A stretch of DNA of 64,000 bases. It comes from Sphingopyxis sp. OAS728 (GTDB lineage Bacteria; Pseudomonadota; Alphaproteobacteria; Sphingomonadales; Sphingomonadaceae). Under the pieces are notes generated by a model. The model made no database searches and was not told the origin of the DNA. It saw nothing but the letters and a program-made list of their open reading frames with translations. The stretch lies in assembly GCF_014873485.1 (NCBI RefSeq), contig NZ_JADBDT010000001.1:1736001-1800000 (forward strand), in the 5' to 3' direction. Below, piece by piece: positions 8,992-20,294 of the stretch. The translations under genes and the position numbers were made by a program. The number at the start of each line of letters is the position of its first letter. Position 1 is the stretch's first letter.

Positions 8992-9795
8992 ATGGCCTAT
9001 CTCGACACCGACGACGGCGGCCGCGTCTATTACGAATATCACCGAGCCCCGAAACTGCCGGTCGTGCTCGTCCACGGCTGGGGCATGTCGGGCGACTATT
9101 GGGCATCGGCGGTCGAGGCGCTGCTCGCCGACGGTCATGCCGCGATCACCATCGACCACCGCGGCTGCGGCCGATCCGACCGCGATTTCGCCGACATGTC
9201 GATCGACGCGATCGCACGCGATGTCGCCGCGATCGTCGAGCGCAGCGGCGCGCTGCGCGTCGCGCTCAACGGCTGGTCGCTCGGCGGTGCGGTCGTCGTC
9301 GCGGCTGCTGGACTGCTCGGCGAGCGCGTCGCCGGGCTCGTCCTGACCTGCGGCGCATCGCCGCGTTATGTGCAGGGCGAGGGCTTTCCGCATGGCGGCA
9401 CGGCAGAAGATGTATTGGGCATCGGCGCCGCGATCACCGCCGACCGCCCCGGCTTTTTCCGCGCGCTTGCCGAAGGCGCCTCGGGCGAAGGCGCGAGCGA
9501 GGCGACGATCGGCTGGGTCGAGCGCGGCTTCATCGCGACGGGCCCGCGCGCGAGCACTACCCTCGCCGGTCTCGCGACGCTCGATCAGCGCGATCTGCTC
9601 GCCTCCTTCGCCTTTCCGGTCCTGTCGATCGGCGGCGTCAGGGACACGATCGCCGACCCCGCGATTGCGGGCTTTGCCGCCAACTGCGCGAAAAACGGAA
9701 CGCTGCTGACGATGGACACCGGGCACTCGCCGCAACTTGAGGCACCGACCGAATATAACGGCGCATTGCTCGCCTTCATAAGGACGCTCGCCTGA
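8992..9795 (+). CDS. alpha/beta-hydrolase
   Basis: The 267-aa alpha/beta-hydrolase has the oxyanion motif HGWG, the nucleophile elbow GWSLGG with S96 and a C-terminal histidine in MDTGHSPQLEAP. It has no signal peptide, so it is cytoplasmic. The start at 8992 has AGGAG 5-9 nt upstream; the longer open frame would overlap the SnoaL-like gene. Likely substrates are an ester, lactone or ring-cleavage product; BioH-like and lactonase-like enzymes share this pattern. Its stop overlaps the next start as TGATG. Confidence 0.85.
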   Translation: MAYLDTDDGGRVYYEYHRAPKLPVVLVHGWGMSGDYWASAVEALLADGHAAITIDHRGCGRSDRDFADMSIDAIARDVAAIVERSGALRVALNGWSLGGAVVVAAAGLLGERVAGLVLTCGASPRYVQGEGFPHGGTAEDVLGIGAAITADRPGFFRALAEGASGEGASEATIGWVERGFIATGPRASTTLAGLATLDQRDLLASFAFPVLSIGGVRDTIADPAIAGFAANCAKNGTLLTMDTGHSPQLEAPTEYNGALLAFIRTLA

Positions 9796-10940
9796 TGACC
9801 ACCGCGCCGCTCGACGATCTCGCCGCCCTGCTCGCGCCGCTGCATGCTCCTTTCACCTGCAAGTCGCTGAAGGCGCCGAACCGCTTCTGCATGGCGCCGA
9901 TGTCGCGCTATTTTGCACCCGGCGGCGTGTTGACCGACGACGGCGCCGAATATTACCGCCGCCGCGCCGCAGCTGGGATCGGCACGATCATCACCGAGGG
10001 CACCGGCGTTGCCATCGACCACACCGTCGCCGCCGACACGGTGCCGATCTTCGCGGGTGACGAACCCCTCGCCGCGTGGAAGGGCGCGATCGACGCGGTG
10101 CATGCCGAGGGCGGCATGTTCGTTCCGCAACTATGGCACGTGGGCGGCTGCATCGATTTCAACTTTCCCGACTCCCCGCACGCAGAGCTGGTCAGCCCGT
10201 CGGGCTTTGCCGGACCGGACGTGCCGGGCGGCCGCGCGATGACCGACGAGGATATCGCCGACACGGTCGCCGCCTTTGCCGAATCGGCGCGGGCGGCCAA
10301 GCGGATCGGCTGCGACGCGATCGAGCTTCACGGCGCGCACGGCTATATTTTCGACCAATTCTTCTGGGACCGGACAAACCTGCGCAGCGATCGTTACGGC
10401 GGCCCCGACATCGCCGACCGCGCGACCTTCGCCGCCGAGGTCGTCGCCGCCTGCCGCGAAGCAGTGGGCGATGATTTCGCGATCATCATGCGCGTTTCGC
10501 AGTGGAAGACCTATGATTATGACGTTAAACTCGCACGCGACCCCGACGAGATGCACCGCTGGCTCGATCCGATGGTCCGCGCCGGGGTCGACATTTTCCA
10601 CGCCTCGCAGCGACGCTTCTGGGAGCCTGAATATGAGGGCGACCGGAAAAATCTCGGCGGCTGGATCAAGGAGGTCACCGGCAAGCCGGTGATCACCGTC
10701 GGATCGATCGGCATGGACCGCGACCTGATGCAGGATTTCGTCGAGGGCATTTCTTCGCCGATGCTGGCTCGACTGGAGGACCTGGCCACGATGTTCGACC
10801 GCGGCGAGTTCGACCTCGTCGCGCTCGGCCGGGTGCTCCTCGCCGATCCCAACTGGCTGGAAAAGGTCGAACAGCGCCGCATCGACGAACTGACCGCCTA
10901 CGACCGCGGAATTGCGCTCGCGCAATATGAGCATGATTGA
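9795..10940 (+). CDS. Old Yellow Enzyme family NADH:flavin oxidoreductase
   Basis: This 381-aa FMN-dependent TIM-barrel ene-reductase has the substrate and flavin motif HGAHGYIFDQFFWD, followed by RSDRYGG as in OYE and 2,4-dienoyl-CoA/enoate reductases. A C-terminal VALGRVLLADPNW closes the flavin phosphate site. It lacks the extra Fe-S/FAD domains of 2,4-dienoyl-CoA reductase, so it is the short form. Reduction of an activated C=C bond (enone or enoate) is the expected chemistry. It is the last gene of the rightward operon and is translationally coupled to the hydrolase. Confidence 0.88.
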   Translation: MTTAPLDDLAALLAPLHAPFTCKSLKAPNRFCMAPMSRYFAPGGVLTDDGAEYYRRRAAAGIGTIITEGTGVAIDHTVAADTVPIFAGDEPLAAWKGAIDAVHAEGGMFVPQLWHVGGCIDFNFPDSPHAELVSPSGFAGPDVPGGRAMTDEDIADTVAAFAESARAAKRIGCDAIELHGAHGYIFDQFFWDRTNLRSDRYGGPDIADRATFAAEVVAACREAVGDDFAIIMRVSQWKTYDYDVKLARDPDEMHRWLDPMVRAGVDIFHASQRRFWEPEYEGDRKNLGGWIKEVTGKPVITVGSIGMDRDLMQDFVEGISSPMLARLEDLATMFDRGEFDLVALGRVLLADPNWLEKVEQRRIDELTAYDRGIALAQYEHD

Positions 10941-11392
10941 CGTCGGCGCCTGAATATCAATTCTGCAAGCGCTGCGCGTCATTACACGTGCTTCGCCGGC
11001 CCAAATCTCCAAGCCTATGAGTAGTGGCCCAATCCCGATCGCGCGGGCAGGTCCGTGCACTTGGCTGGCAGCGACCTCCCTTGGCCGGTTGCGGACGGTC
11101 GGCTTTCAGTCTGCGCGCGAAAAGCTGGCAGCCGCATATGACCCTTTTATCCGGCGCCACCATCTGTTCTTCTCGCGACGACTTCGCTTTGGCGGCGACA
11201 ATGCGTTCCCCCGGCCGCTTTAAACGGCACCCGGAGCGCCGGCAATGGTTCCGGCAAGCGTGCGTGGCTGCTGTATCGGAAGGTTATGTCTTCCATTCAG
11301 CGCGATAAACCGCGACGACGGATTGCGCTTCTCGATCGGTTCCAGATCGGCTCGCCGGTCCTTGGAAAGCCCGCCATCGGCCCAGATCCGGA
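10941..11392. other. 452-bp intergenic region without a supported gene
   Basis: It separates two convergent units. No open frame here has a convincing start, codon bias or family pattern. It contains one copy of the interspersed repeat described at 11081-11108. No clear hairpin followed by a T-run was seen after the Old Yellow Enzyme gene. Confidence 0.5.
11081..11108. repeat. interspersed intergenic repeat, copy 1
   Basis: The 19-nt core TGGCCGGTTGCGGACGGTC (11082-11100) is identical to that at 49739-49757 and 16 of 19 positions match 28096-28114. All three copies lie in non-coding gaps and are followed by a CTTTC- or CTTC-like tail. They look like decayed copies of one dispersed element. 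Confidence 0.5.
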
Positions 11393-12298
11393 TCAGCGTT
11401 TCAAACCATCCGCCGAGCTGGCGACCTCGCGTTCGGCCTGCACAAAGCCATATGCCGGAACGACCGCGCCGTCCCGCGCAACGACGTTCGGCCACCACGT
11501 CATGAGACGGTTACCGGCATCGGGATCGCTCCCGATGAACGCGCCGCGCGACAATGTGATCTCGGCGCTCGCGAAATGCCCGGCGCCTCCGCAAAGGATG
11601 GCGCGCGTCGGGGCAGCGTCGCCGGCAAGAGACAGCAATCCCGGGCTGACGAGCGCCGGATCGAGCGCCGCAAGGCTCTGCTCGGACAAGACCCCATGCG
11701 TCATCTGCGTCGCGGCGGTGGGCGCGAGGCTGTTGACGCGGATGCCATATTTCTCGCCCTCGATCGCCAGCGTCTGCATCAGCCCGACGAGCGCCATCTT
11801 GGCGGCGCCGTAATTCGCCTGCCCGAAATTGCCCCAGAGCCCCGACGAAGAGGTCGTCATGACGATGCGGCCATATTGCTGCGCGCGCATCACCTCCCAT
11901 ACCGCCTTGCAACAGATCGCGGCACCCATCAGGTGGACGTCGACGACCAAACGGAAATCGTCGATACTCATCTTGGCGAAGCTCTTGTCGCGCAGGATGC
12001 CCGCGTTGTTGACGAGGATGTCGATGCGTCCCCACGCATCGATCGTATCACGAACCATCGCCGCGACCGCGGCCTCGTCGGTCACCGAAGCCGCGATCGC
12101 CAACGCCTCTCCGCCATTCGCGACGATCTCCGACGCGACCTGCTCGGCAGCAGGCAGCGCGAGGTCGTTCACCACGACGCGTGCGCCCTGCCTTGCGAGG
12201 TAGAGCGCATGGGCGCGGCCCAATCCGCCGCCGGCGCCAGTGACGATCGCTACGCGGTCCCGCAACGGCAGAATCTCTTGTTCCACAATAATCTCCAT
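11393..12298 (-). CDS. SDR dehydrogenase, MFE-2 (3R)-hydroxyacyl-CoA dehydrogenase-like
   Basis: The 301-aa SDR has TGAGGGLGRAHAL, NNAG (in LVNNAGILRDKSFAKM) and a catalytic SSS-GLWGNFGQANYGAAK block. The RDKSFAKM segment and GQANYGAAK are shared with the dehydrogenase domain of peroxisomal multifunctional enzyme type 2, which oxidises (3R)-hydroxyacyl-CoAs. The ATG at 12298 lies inside the inverted repeat at 12297-12318. A GTG at 12286 with a perfect GGAG six nt upstream is a good alternative start and would leave the operator in the leader. It probably serves beta-oxidation of the acid activated by the ligase at 13102-14688. Confidence 0.85.
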   Translation of the reverse strand: MEIIVEQEILPLRDRVAIVTGAGGGLGRAHALYLARQGARVVVNDLALPAAEQVASEIVANGGEALAIAASVTDEAAVAAMVRDTIDAWGRIDILVNNAGILRDKSFAKMSIDDFRLVVDVHLMGAAICCKAVWEVMRAQQYGRIVMTTSSSGLWGNFGQANYGAAKMALVGLMQTLAIEGEKYGIRVNSLAPTAATQMTHGVLSEQSLAALDPALVSPGLLSLAGDAAPTRAILCGGAGHFASAEITLSRGAFIGSDPDAGNRLMTWWPNVVARDGAVVPAYGFVQAEREVASSADGLKR

Positions 12299-12318
12299 TC
12301 ACTCTCTAGTGAGTTAAT
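12297..12318. promoter_or_regulatory. operator-like inverted repeat upstream of SDR gene
   Basis: It begins ATTCACTCTCT and continues with AGTGAGTTAAT, giving TCACT-N4-AGTGA symmetry. The first 11 bases are identical to the site at 20040-20061 in front of the TonB receptor of the same module, and 17 of 22 positions agree overall. It lies 45 bp from the end of the TetR gene at 12363, the probable regulator. Confidence 0.55.
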
Positions 12319-12362
12319 ATATTGAACGGGCAAAAGACAAGCGGGCGAGCCGGCCCTTCCGT

Positions 12363-13101
12363 CTAAGCCTTGTTGTTGCAGATTTGCCGGAAACCCGCCG
12401 CCATGAAGGCGGCCATGCGTGCCTTGATGGCTTCGAAATCCTCGGACTTGCAGACGCCGCCCGACAGCTTGTCGATGCGTCCGGTGCGTGCGAGCGTGAC
12501 CATCAGCGCGCCGGTGACGAAATGATAGCCCCAGAAGATATCCTCTTCGGCGCAATCGGGCATCGCTTTCTTCAGCAGCTCGATCAGGCGAAGAACCACC
12601 GGATCGAAATGGCTGTCCATCAGCTCGGCGCCCCATTCGGGGGTGTTCGCGACCTGCGCCCCGAGCGCACCGTAATTTTTCCAGCCGTCGCCGCCGTGGA
12701 TATAGAGATCGAGGTCGGTGTCAAGGAAGGCGTGGAGCGCTCCCTCGATCGTCGGCTTGCCGCCGCTCGCGCGATCATATTCGTCGAGCGCCTGCATCCG
12801 CTTGGTGCTCGTCACCACCGCGCGGCGCGCGAAGACGGCGTCGAACAGCTTCTTCTTGTCCTCGAAATAATAGTTGAGCAGCGTGTGGTGGACTCCCACG
12901 CGCTTTGCGACATCCTTCAGCGTCACACCGTGCAGGCCGTGCCGCGAAAACAGCAGTTCGGCCTCGTCGAGGATCTGCTCCATCGTCTCGGCGCGCTGTT
13001 CGGCCTTGGTCGATCGCCGACGCGTTTTCGCCTCTTCTGCCACTCTTCCGACTTTCAATAACTGTTCCGTCGCCGCCCCTGCCGCAACGTCCCCTTGCCG
13101 A

Positions 13102-13115
<14 letters not shown>
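12363..13115 (-). CDS. TetR/AcrR-family transcriptional regulator
   Basis: The 250-aa protein has a basic 40-residue N-terminal extension and then a classical TetR DNA-binding domain: AETMEQILDEAELLFSRHGL, VTLKDVAKRVGVHHTLLNYY and FEDKKKLFDAVF. A long helical C-terminal ligand-binding domain follows. The start overlaps the ligase stop by 14 nt, so it belongs to the leftward operon. The related palindromes at 12297 and 20040 are candidate binding sites. An acyl-CoA or the free substrate acid is the likely inducer by analogy with FadR/PsrA-type TetR proteins; that is inference. Confidence 0.87.
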
Positions 13116-14684
<1,569 letters not shown>

Positions 14685-14688
<4 letters not shown>

Positions 14689-16313
14689 GGACAGTTCGCG
14701 TCCTTCGCGAGGACCGGCGAAACGATGCCGGTGTTCCAGTTCCACGGTTGGTTACCCGCCGCACGGCGCCGACAGACCGCGGCTTCGTGCAGCGCGTACA
14801 TGGCGGGCATCAGCCGCGCACCGGGACGCGGCACGTCGGCGAAGGCCATGAAGGCGGCGTCCTTGCCATAGGGGCGCCATGCCGCCTGCCCTGCCGCCTC
14901 GGGCTTGCCGGTCTTCGCGAAGGAGACCCAATAATCGCCCATCGCGGTCGCGAAACGGCGCTCGGCCACCGTGTCGGGGATTTTGGGCCAATAAGGCGGA
15001 GTATCACTCGCGGTGCCGAACACGAACGGGATTTCGGCGGCATGAAAGCCGTGCAGCCCGGCTTCGCTCGCCGTGCGATAGCCATGATCGAAGAGGTAGA
15101 GATAGGCGGGCTGGCCGAGCGCGGTTTGCTTGATCGCGAGCCGTTCGGAGGTCCAGCCATAGAGCGCGTCGCGCGGGGTCGCGAGGATCGTCTCGGCAAG
15201 ATTCTTTGCAGGATAGAGCTTGAGCCAGGCATCGGCGAGGTCGCCATAGCGTTCGCGGATCGACGTCTCATAGGCGGCGGCATTGGCGGGAACCGGCGGC
15301 GCAAGGATACGCAGCGAACGGATTTCGCCAATATTGAATCCGGCGATCATCGGCACGGGCGCCTGCTCACCGCGGTCGAAGATGTCGACGAGCTGGTCGG
15401 GCAGGACCTTGCCGTCGACGGTACCCCACGGGAAATAGCCGACCTTGGCCGCACCGTCGGTCAACTGGGCCGGATCGACCTTGCGCAGCGCGGCGATGTC
15501 GGCTGCGCCGAGCGCGGCGGCAACTTTCTCGCCCGTCGCTTCGGCGGCGGGTTCGCCGTGGCGAACCTCCTTCAGCGAGGGGGTCGAGATCATATAGGCG
15601 CTCTGCGCGATCGCCTTGTGGAACAGGCCGCGCGCCTTTGGCGACGCCATCAGATACATCACGCTGAGCGCACCCGCGGACTCACCCGCGATGGTGACAT
15701 TCGCCGCATCACCGCCGAATGCGCCGATATTGGCCTTCACCCATTCGAGCGCGGCGATCTGGTCGAGCAGGCCGTAATTGCCCGACACCCCGTCAGGCGA
15801 TTCCGCGCTGAGCCCCGGATGCGCCATGTAACCGAGGACTCCGAGGCGGTAGTTGATCGATACAACAATGGCACCGCGCGCTGCCAGCTTGGCACCGTCG
15901 TACATGCCTTCGTGACTGTAGCCTGTGGCGAGCGCACCACCGTGAATCCACACGATCACCGGTGCGCCCGTCGCGTTTTCGGGCGCCCAGATATTGAGCG
16001 TCAGGCAATCCTCGGAAATCTTCGCGGGCGGATTGGCGTAGATGTGCACCGCGGCGGGACGCGGCTGGATGCAGGCGGCGCCGAAGCTCTGCGCCTTGCG
16101 CACGCCCTGCCATGCCGGCAGCGGCAGCGGGGCTTTCCAGCGCAGCGGCCCGACCGGCGGCTGCGCGAAAGGAATGCCCTTGAACTCGCGGATTTTGCCG
16201 ACGGTCTTACCCTCGACCGTGCCCGCGGGTGCTTCGACCATCGGACTTGCTGCGACGGCGGGCGCCGCCATCAGAAGCCCGGCCGCCGATAATGCGCCAT
16301 ATAGTTTCTTCAT
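14685..16313 (-). CDS. exported type-B carboxylesterase
   Basis: The 542-aa esterase has a signal peptide (MKKLYGALSAAGLLMAAPAVAA), so it is periplasmic or secreted. The carboxylesterase-B signature EDCLTLNIWAP, the nucleophile elbow GESAGA with S212 and the histidine region GLHGFHAAEIPFVFG are present. The start at 16313 overlaps the MFS stop by 4 nt; the longer open frame lies inside the MFS gene. It presumably cleaves an ester after TonB-dependent import so that the acid or alcohol can pass the inner membrane through the adjacent permease. Confidence 0.9.
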
Positions 16314-17626
16314 GCCGTCAACTCCTGCCGGCCATCCTCTCGGCGCAGCCGCCGTGCGAGCCAGAGGAAGAGCCCGATCGCGATCAGATAAAAGGGCGTC
16401 AGCGTGTAGAGCGCCGTTTGCAGCCCGTGGAGGTCGCCCTGCGCCTTGAACCAGTCGCTGGCGAAACCGACCCATGTCGGCCCCAGACCCAATCCGATGA
16501 AATTCATGATCAGCAGCAGCAAGGCACCCGCGAGCACGCGCTGGTTCGGCTTCACTTCCTCCTGAACCAACGCAACCGAGGCCGAGAGGTAGAAATAGTT
16601 GAAGATCATCACGACGGTGAGCAGCGCCAGCGCGAGCGGCCAGCCCGGCGCCCAGACGAAAGCGACGTAAAAGGGCATCGCGACCACCAGTGAGAGCGCG
16701 GGCGCGATCGCATAGCCGGCGCGCGATTTACGGACCATGTGGTCGATCACGCGGCCCGAGACAATCATCCCGCCGCCCATGCCGATCAGCAGCACCAGCG
16801 CGTACCAGATCGCGACGTCGCCCAGTTCCATACCCTTTTCGCGCATCAGGAACAGCACCGCGAAATTGCCGAGGCCGTAAGTGACGAACTGCGTCGCGCC
16901 GCTGCCCAGCGCCGCGAGCATCAGGATCGGATGCGAGAGGAACATACGAACTGTCGGCCAGAAAGCCGCCTTGTCCTCGGCGTTTACGCGCGAAGCGGCG
17001 ACATCGGTCGCGCCGCGCTTCGGCTCGCGGACCGTCAGCCAGACGGCCAGCGCGGTGACGATCCCGATCGCGCCCACCGCTATGAAGGGAATGCGCCAAC
17101 CGAAACGCTCGGCGATCGCCGCGCCGAACGCCACGCCGGCCGCCGCGCCGATCGCCGGGCCCAAGTTGAAGATGCCGAGCGCCGCGGCGCGTTTGCCGGG
17201 CGGATAGGTGTCGGTGATGATCGCATAGGAGGGCGGCACGCCCCCCGCTTCGCCGAAGCCGACGACCATCCGCGCAACGACCAGTTGCATGTAGTTGGCA
17301 GCCATGCCGCACGCGACAGTCGCCCCGCTCCAGATCGCGCAGGCGGCGGAAAGGACGCCGACGCGGCTGGTGCGGTCGGCGAACCAGCCGACCGGGATCG
17401 CAATGAAGCAATAGAACATCGCGAAATACAGCCCGCTGATCAGCCCGAGCTGGCCGTCGCTGATCTGGAGCGCATCCTGGATCGGCTTGGCAAGGATCGA
17501 CAGCAGCTGTCGGTCGAGGAAGTTCAGCACATAGACGAAGCAGAGCATTCCCAGCACGAAGGTCGGATTGCTCCCCGGCCGCGTGGACGCTGCGGCCGGG
17601 GAGAGGGAGGCTTCTGCGCTTGCCAT
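16310..17626 (-). CDS. MFS transporter, Spinster-like
   Basis: The 438-aa permease has about 12 hydrophobic segments, the loop 2-3 motif GWFADRTSRVGV and NFLDRQLLSILAKPI in the first helix, a pattern common in the Spinster-like MFS branch (lipid-like or organic-acid substrates). It begins 4 nt after the TonB receptor stop, with no strong ribosome site, so translation is probably coupled. It would carry the product of the exported esterase across the inner membrane. The substrate is unknown. Confidence 0.87.
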   Translation of the reverse strand: MASAEASLSPAAASTRPGSNPTFVLGMLCFVYVLNFLDRQLLSILAKPIQDALQISDGQLGLISGLYFAMFYCFIAIPVGWFADRTSRVGVLSAACAIWSGATVACGMAANYMQLVVARMVVGFGEAGGVPPSYAIITDTYPPGKRAAALGIFNLGPAIGAAAGVAFGAAIAERFGWRIPFIAVGAIGIVTALAVWLTVREPKRGATDVAASRVNAEDKAAFWPTVRMFLSHPILMLAALGSGATQFVTYGLGNFAVLFLMREKGMELGDVAIWYALVLLIGMGGGMIVSGRVIDHMVRKSRAGYAIAPALSLVVAMPFYVAFVWAPGWPLALALLTVVMIFNYFYLSASVALVQEEVKPNQRVLAGALLLLIMNFIGLGLGPTWVGFASDWFKAQGDLHGLQTALYTLTPFYLIAIGLFLWLARRLRREDGRQELTA

Positions 17627-17630
17627 CGCT

Positions 17631-19964
17631 TTAGAGCCCGTAACCGAGGCGGATGCCGAAGGTGCGCGGACGCATCGTCCCGAAGCGGCTGTTCAGGAAG
17701 GCCTCGGGGTGGATGTAGGTAATCGAATGGTCGTCGAAGAGATTTTCGACATAGAGCTGCGCCGAAATATCGCCCTTCTTCAAACCGAAACTGAGGTTCA
17801 CATTGCTGTAGGCGTCGGTCTTGCCGAACGTCGCGAGCGGCACGTTCGGGGCGCCCGGGGTGTTCGGGAAGCTGCTGTTATACGCGCCGATATGCTGCGC
17901 GTTGACCGCCAGCATCGCGTCGACGTCGGTAGCAAGCTTGAAGCTGTACGACATATAGGCCGATCCCTGGATCCGCGGCGCCGACAGCCGGTGCCCGAGC
18001 ACCGCGCCAGAAATCGCCGCCTCTTCGGGCGACAGCTTGGTGATCTTGCTATCGTTATACGCGCCGTTGAAACCGATCGCCCACCCCGTCGCGGGAATCA
18101 CCCCGACCTCGAACTCGAAGCCCTTGCTGCGCGCGGCGCCGATGTTGGTCGCGAACTGGACCGAGTCCGACACGCGGTTCGCCTGCGCCTGGATATTGCT
18201 CCAGTCGATCTGGTAGAAGGCGACATTCATGCTGACGCGTCCACCCAGCCAGCGGCCCTTCGCACCGATTTCATAGCTTTTGAGGTTATCCGAATCCGCG
18301 CCGAAGGGAATGACGATGTCATTGGGATCGACAACGCTCGCCCGGCCCGCAAAGGCGTTGACGATCGGCGCGCGAAAGCCCGTCGAGAAGGTCGCATAGG
18401 TGGTGACGCTCTCGCTCGGCTTGAACGTCGCACTCGCTTTCCACGACGGCTTCGACCCCTTCGCCTTGATGCCTTCGACCGCGGCATAGGGCGTGAACGT
18501 CGTGAAATTGACCGGAAGATACGCGCCCGTCGGCCCTTTCAGGCCGGCCAGCGCCGCCTGAAGATAGTTCAGATTGAAGAAGCCCGGCGCGGTCGCAAGA
18601 TAACCGCCTTCCTCGGTAAAGCCCTGCGCCGACGTCTCGCCATAACGCAGGCCGCCCGTCAGCCAGAAATTGTCCGAGAAGCGATAGGTCAGCTCGCCAA
18701 AGCCGGCGAGTTCCTTGCTGAGCGAATGGGTATATTGCTTCTGATAATATTGGTCGGGCAGCCCCGTCATGTTGCGCGACGCGAGAAATGCGGGGTTCGA
18801 CCGATAGAAATAATCGACGTCGCGGCGGCGATCGAGATAGAAGCCGCCGACGACGAACTGGAACGGCCCGTCGAGCGTCGACGCGAGGCGCGTTTCCTGC
18901 ACGAAGACCTTGTCATAGCCATCGGCGTCGAGCCCGAAGGCGATCGGCGCGCCGGCGAAGGAGCCGGGCTGGAAGGTGCCCGCGAGATCGACGTAGAAGC
19001 GCTGGTCGAAATCCGAATAGGTCGACGAACTGGTCAGCTTCGCGAAATCGAATTCATAGTCGATCGTCGCGTTGGCGATCAGCTGCTTGCCGGTGAAGCG
19101 GTCAGGCTGGTCGGAGACGCGCTTGTTGCGCCCGAGCGACGGGCTGGTCAGCGACGAGTCCTTGGGATTGCTATATTCGTATGAGCCGAGCAGCTTGATC
19201 GACAGGCGGTCGGTCGGGCGCCACAGCAGGGTCGCGCGGCCGCCATAATCGATCAGCGTGTTCGAATTTTTGACCCCGGTCCCGACATTGTCGAGATAGC
19301 CTTCTTCATCGCGGTAAAAACCGACGACGCGCAGCGCGAGCTTGTCCTCGACCAGCGGCACATTGACCATCGCATTATAGCGCTGACGGATCGAATCCGA
19401 TCCGGTTAGCCCGATATCGACGAGCGCCGAAACGTCGAAATCATTGAGGTCGGGAGTTTTCTGGAGGATGCGCATCGCGCCCGACAGCGAGCCCGAACCG
19501 AAGAGCGTGCCCTGCGGTCCGCGCAGGAATTCGACGCGCTCGACGTCGAACAAATTGGGGTCGACGACGGTGGTGTTGCCGATCGTCGAGACGGGAAGCT
19601 CGTCGATGTAGATCGCGACCGAGCTTTGCAGGTTCGCGTTGTAGCCGTTCGTCGCAATGCCGCGCGCGGTGAAATTGTTGAAGTTGGCGGTCGGCTTGTT
19701 GAGCACGACGCCCGGCGTCTCGCGCCCGATGCCTTCGTAACCGACGATGCCCTTTTCGGTCAGCTCTTCCTGCGAGAAGGCCGAGATGCTGATCGGTACG
19801 TCCTGGATGCGTTCGGCACGCCGCGTTGCGGTGACGATGATGTCGTTGCCGCCTTGTGCTTCATCGGCCTGCGGTGCGGTATCGGCGGCATCCTGTGCGG
19901 CGGCGCCCGCCGGGATTGCGAAAAGCGCGCCCGCGCATACGGACGCAAACAGCTGAACCCTCAT
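17631..19964 (-). CDS. TonB-dependent receptor
   Basis: The 777-aa outer-membrane receptor has a signal peptide (MRVQLFASVCAGALFAIPAG and a cleavage region AAAQDAA), TonB-box-like NDIIVTATRRAERIQDVP, a plug with RGIATNG and VEFLRGPQGTLFGSG, and a beta-barrel ending in GIRLGYGL. GGGAGAGGG precedes the ATG at 19964; a start five codons earlier lacks such a site. It has no STN signalling domain, so it is not a FecI-type transducer. It heads the leftward operon with permease, esterase, ligase, TetR and SDR, and is preceded by a palindrome at 20040-20061. Confidence 0.9.
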   Translation of the reverse strand: MRVQLFASVCAGALFAIPAGAAAQDAADTAPQADEAQGGNDIIVTATRRAERIQDVPISISAFSQEELTEKGIVGYEGIGRETPGVVLNKPTANFNNFTARGIATNGYNANLQSSVAIYIDELPVSTIGNTTVVDPNLFDVERVEFLRGPQGTLFGSGSLSGAMRILQKTPDLNDFDVSALVDIGLTGSDSIRQRYNAMVNVPLVEDKLALRVVGFYRDEEGYLDNVGTGVKNSNTLIDYGGRATLLWRPTDRLSIKLLGSYEYSNPKDSSLTSPSLGRNKRVSDQPDRFTGKQLIANATIDYEFDFAKLTSSSTYSDFDQRFYVDLAGTFQPGSFAGAPIAFGLDADGYDKVFVQETRLASTLDGPFQFVVGGFYLDRRRDVDYFYRSNPAFLASRNMTGLPDQYYQKQYTHSLSKELAGFGELTYRFSDNFWLTGGLRYGETSAQGFTEEGGYLATAPGFFNLNYLQAALAGLKGPTGAYLPVNFTTFTPYAAVEGIKAKGSKPSWKASATFKPSESVTTYATFSTGFRAPIVNAFAGRASVVDPNDIVIPFGADSDNLKSYEIGAKGRWLGGRVSMNVAFYQIDWSNIQAQANRVSDSVQFATNIGAARSKGFEFEVGVIPATGWAIGFNGAYNDSKITKLSPEEAAISGAVLGHRLSAPRIQGSAYMSYSFKLATDVDAMLAVNAQHIGAYNSSFPNTPGAPNVPLATFGKTDAYSNVNLSFGLKKGDISAQLYVENLFDDHSITYIHPEAFLNSRFGTMRPRTFGIRLGYGL

Positions 19965-19979
19965 CTTGCCCTCTCCCAT

Positions 19980-20294
19980 TCATCGCCGCTCGATCGTCGG
20001 CATGCCCTGTTAGTGACAGCGCGTGGATCAAGAGTCAATATTCACTCTCTTGCGTGTGAATGAAATGCGATGACGCCGGATGATGGGCTATGGCGGTGAT
20101 GGGGCGGCAATAGAAACAAGATTGGCGGAAGAGCTTGCGCTACCTCAACCGCGAGGGCGAAGCGGCATCCTCTCCCGCGCGCGCCATCGCGCAAAAGGGG
20201 CGTGCGGGCTCAAACGTCCCGGCGCCGCGGTGCGCGGCAACCGCTCCCCCGCTATGGAACATCTCCGCCCACCCGCAGATGAGGGAGCACGTAT
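19980..20294. other. 315-bp divergent intergenic region
   Basis: It separates the leftward TonB receptor from the rightward RTX gene. The left part holds the palindrome at 20040-20061. The right part (about 20080-20280) has no gene I can support; a purine-rich GAGGGAGC lies just before the RTX start. Confidence 0.5.
20040..20061. promoter_or_regulatory. operator-like palindrome upstream of TonB receptor
   Basis: Arms ATTCAC and GTGAAT flank 10 bp. The left half ATTCACTCTCT is identical to the site at 12297. The site lies about 76 bp upstream of the receptor start. Two similar sites at the two promoters of one module suggest one regulator, probably the TetR at 12363-13115. Confidence 0.55.

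Noticed and set aside
11220..11498. 92-codon open frame after the MFE-2-like SDR
   Set aside because: Half of it is a shadow of the SDR; the rest has no recognisable pattern or start.
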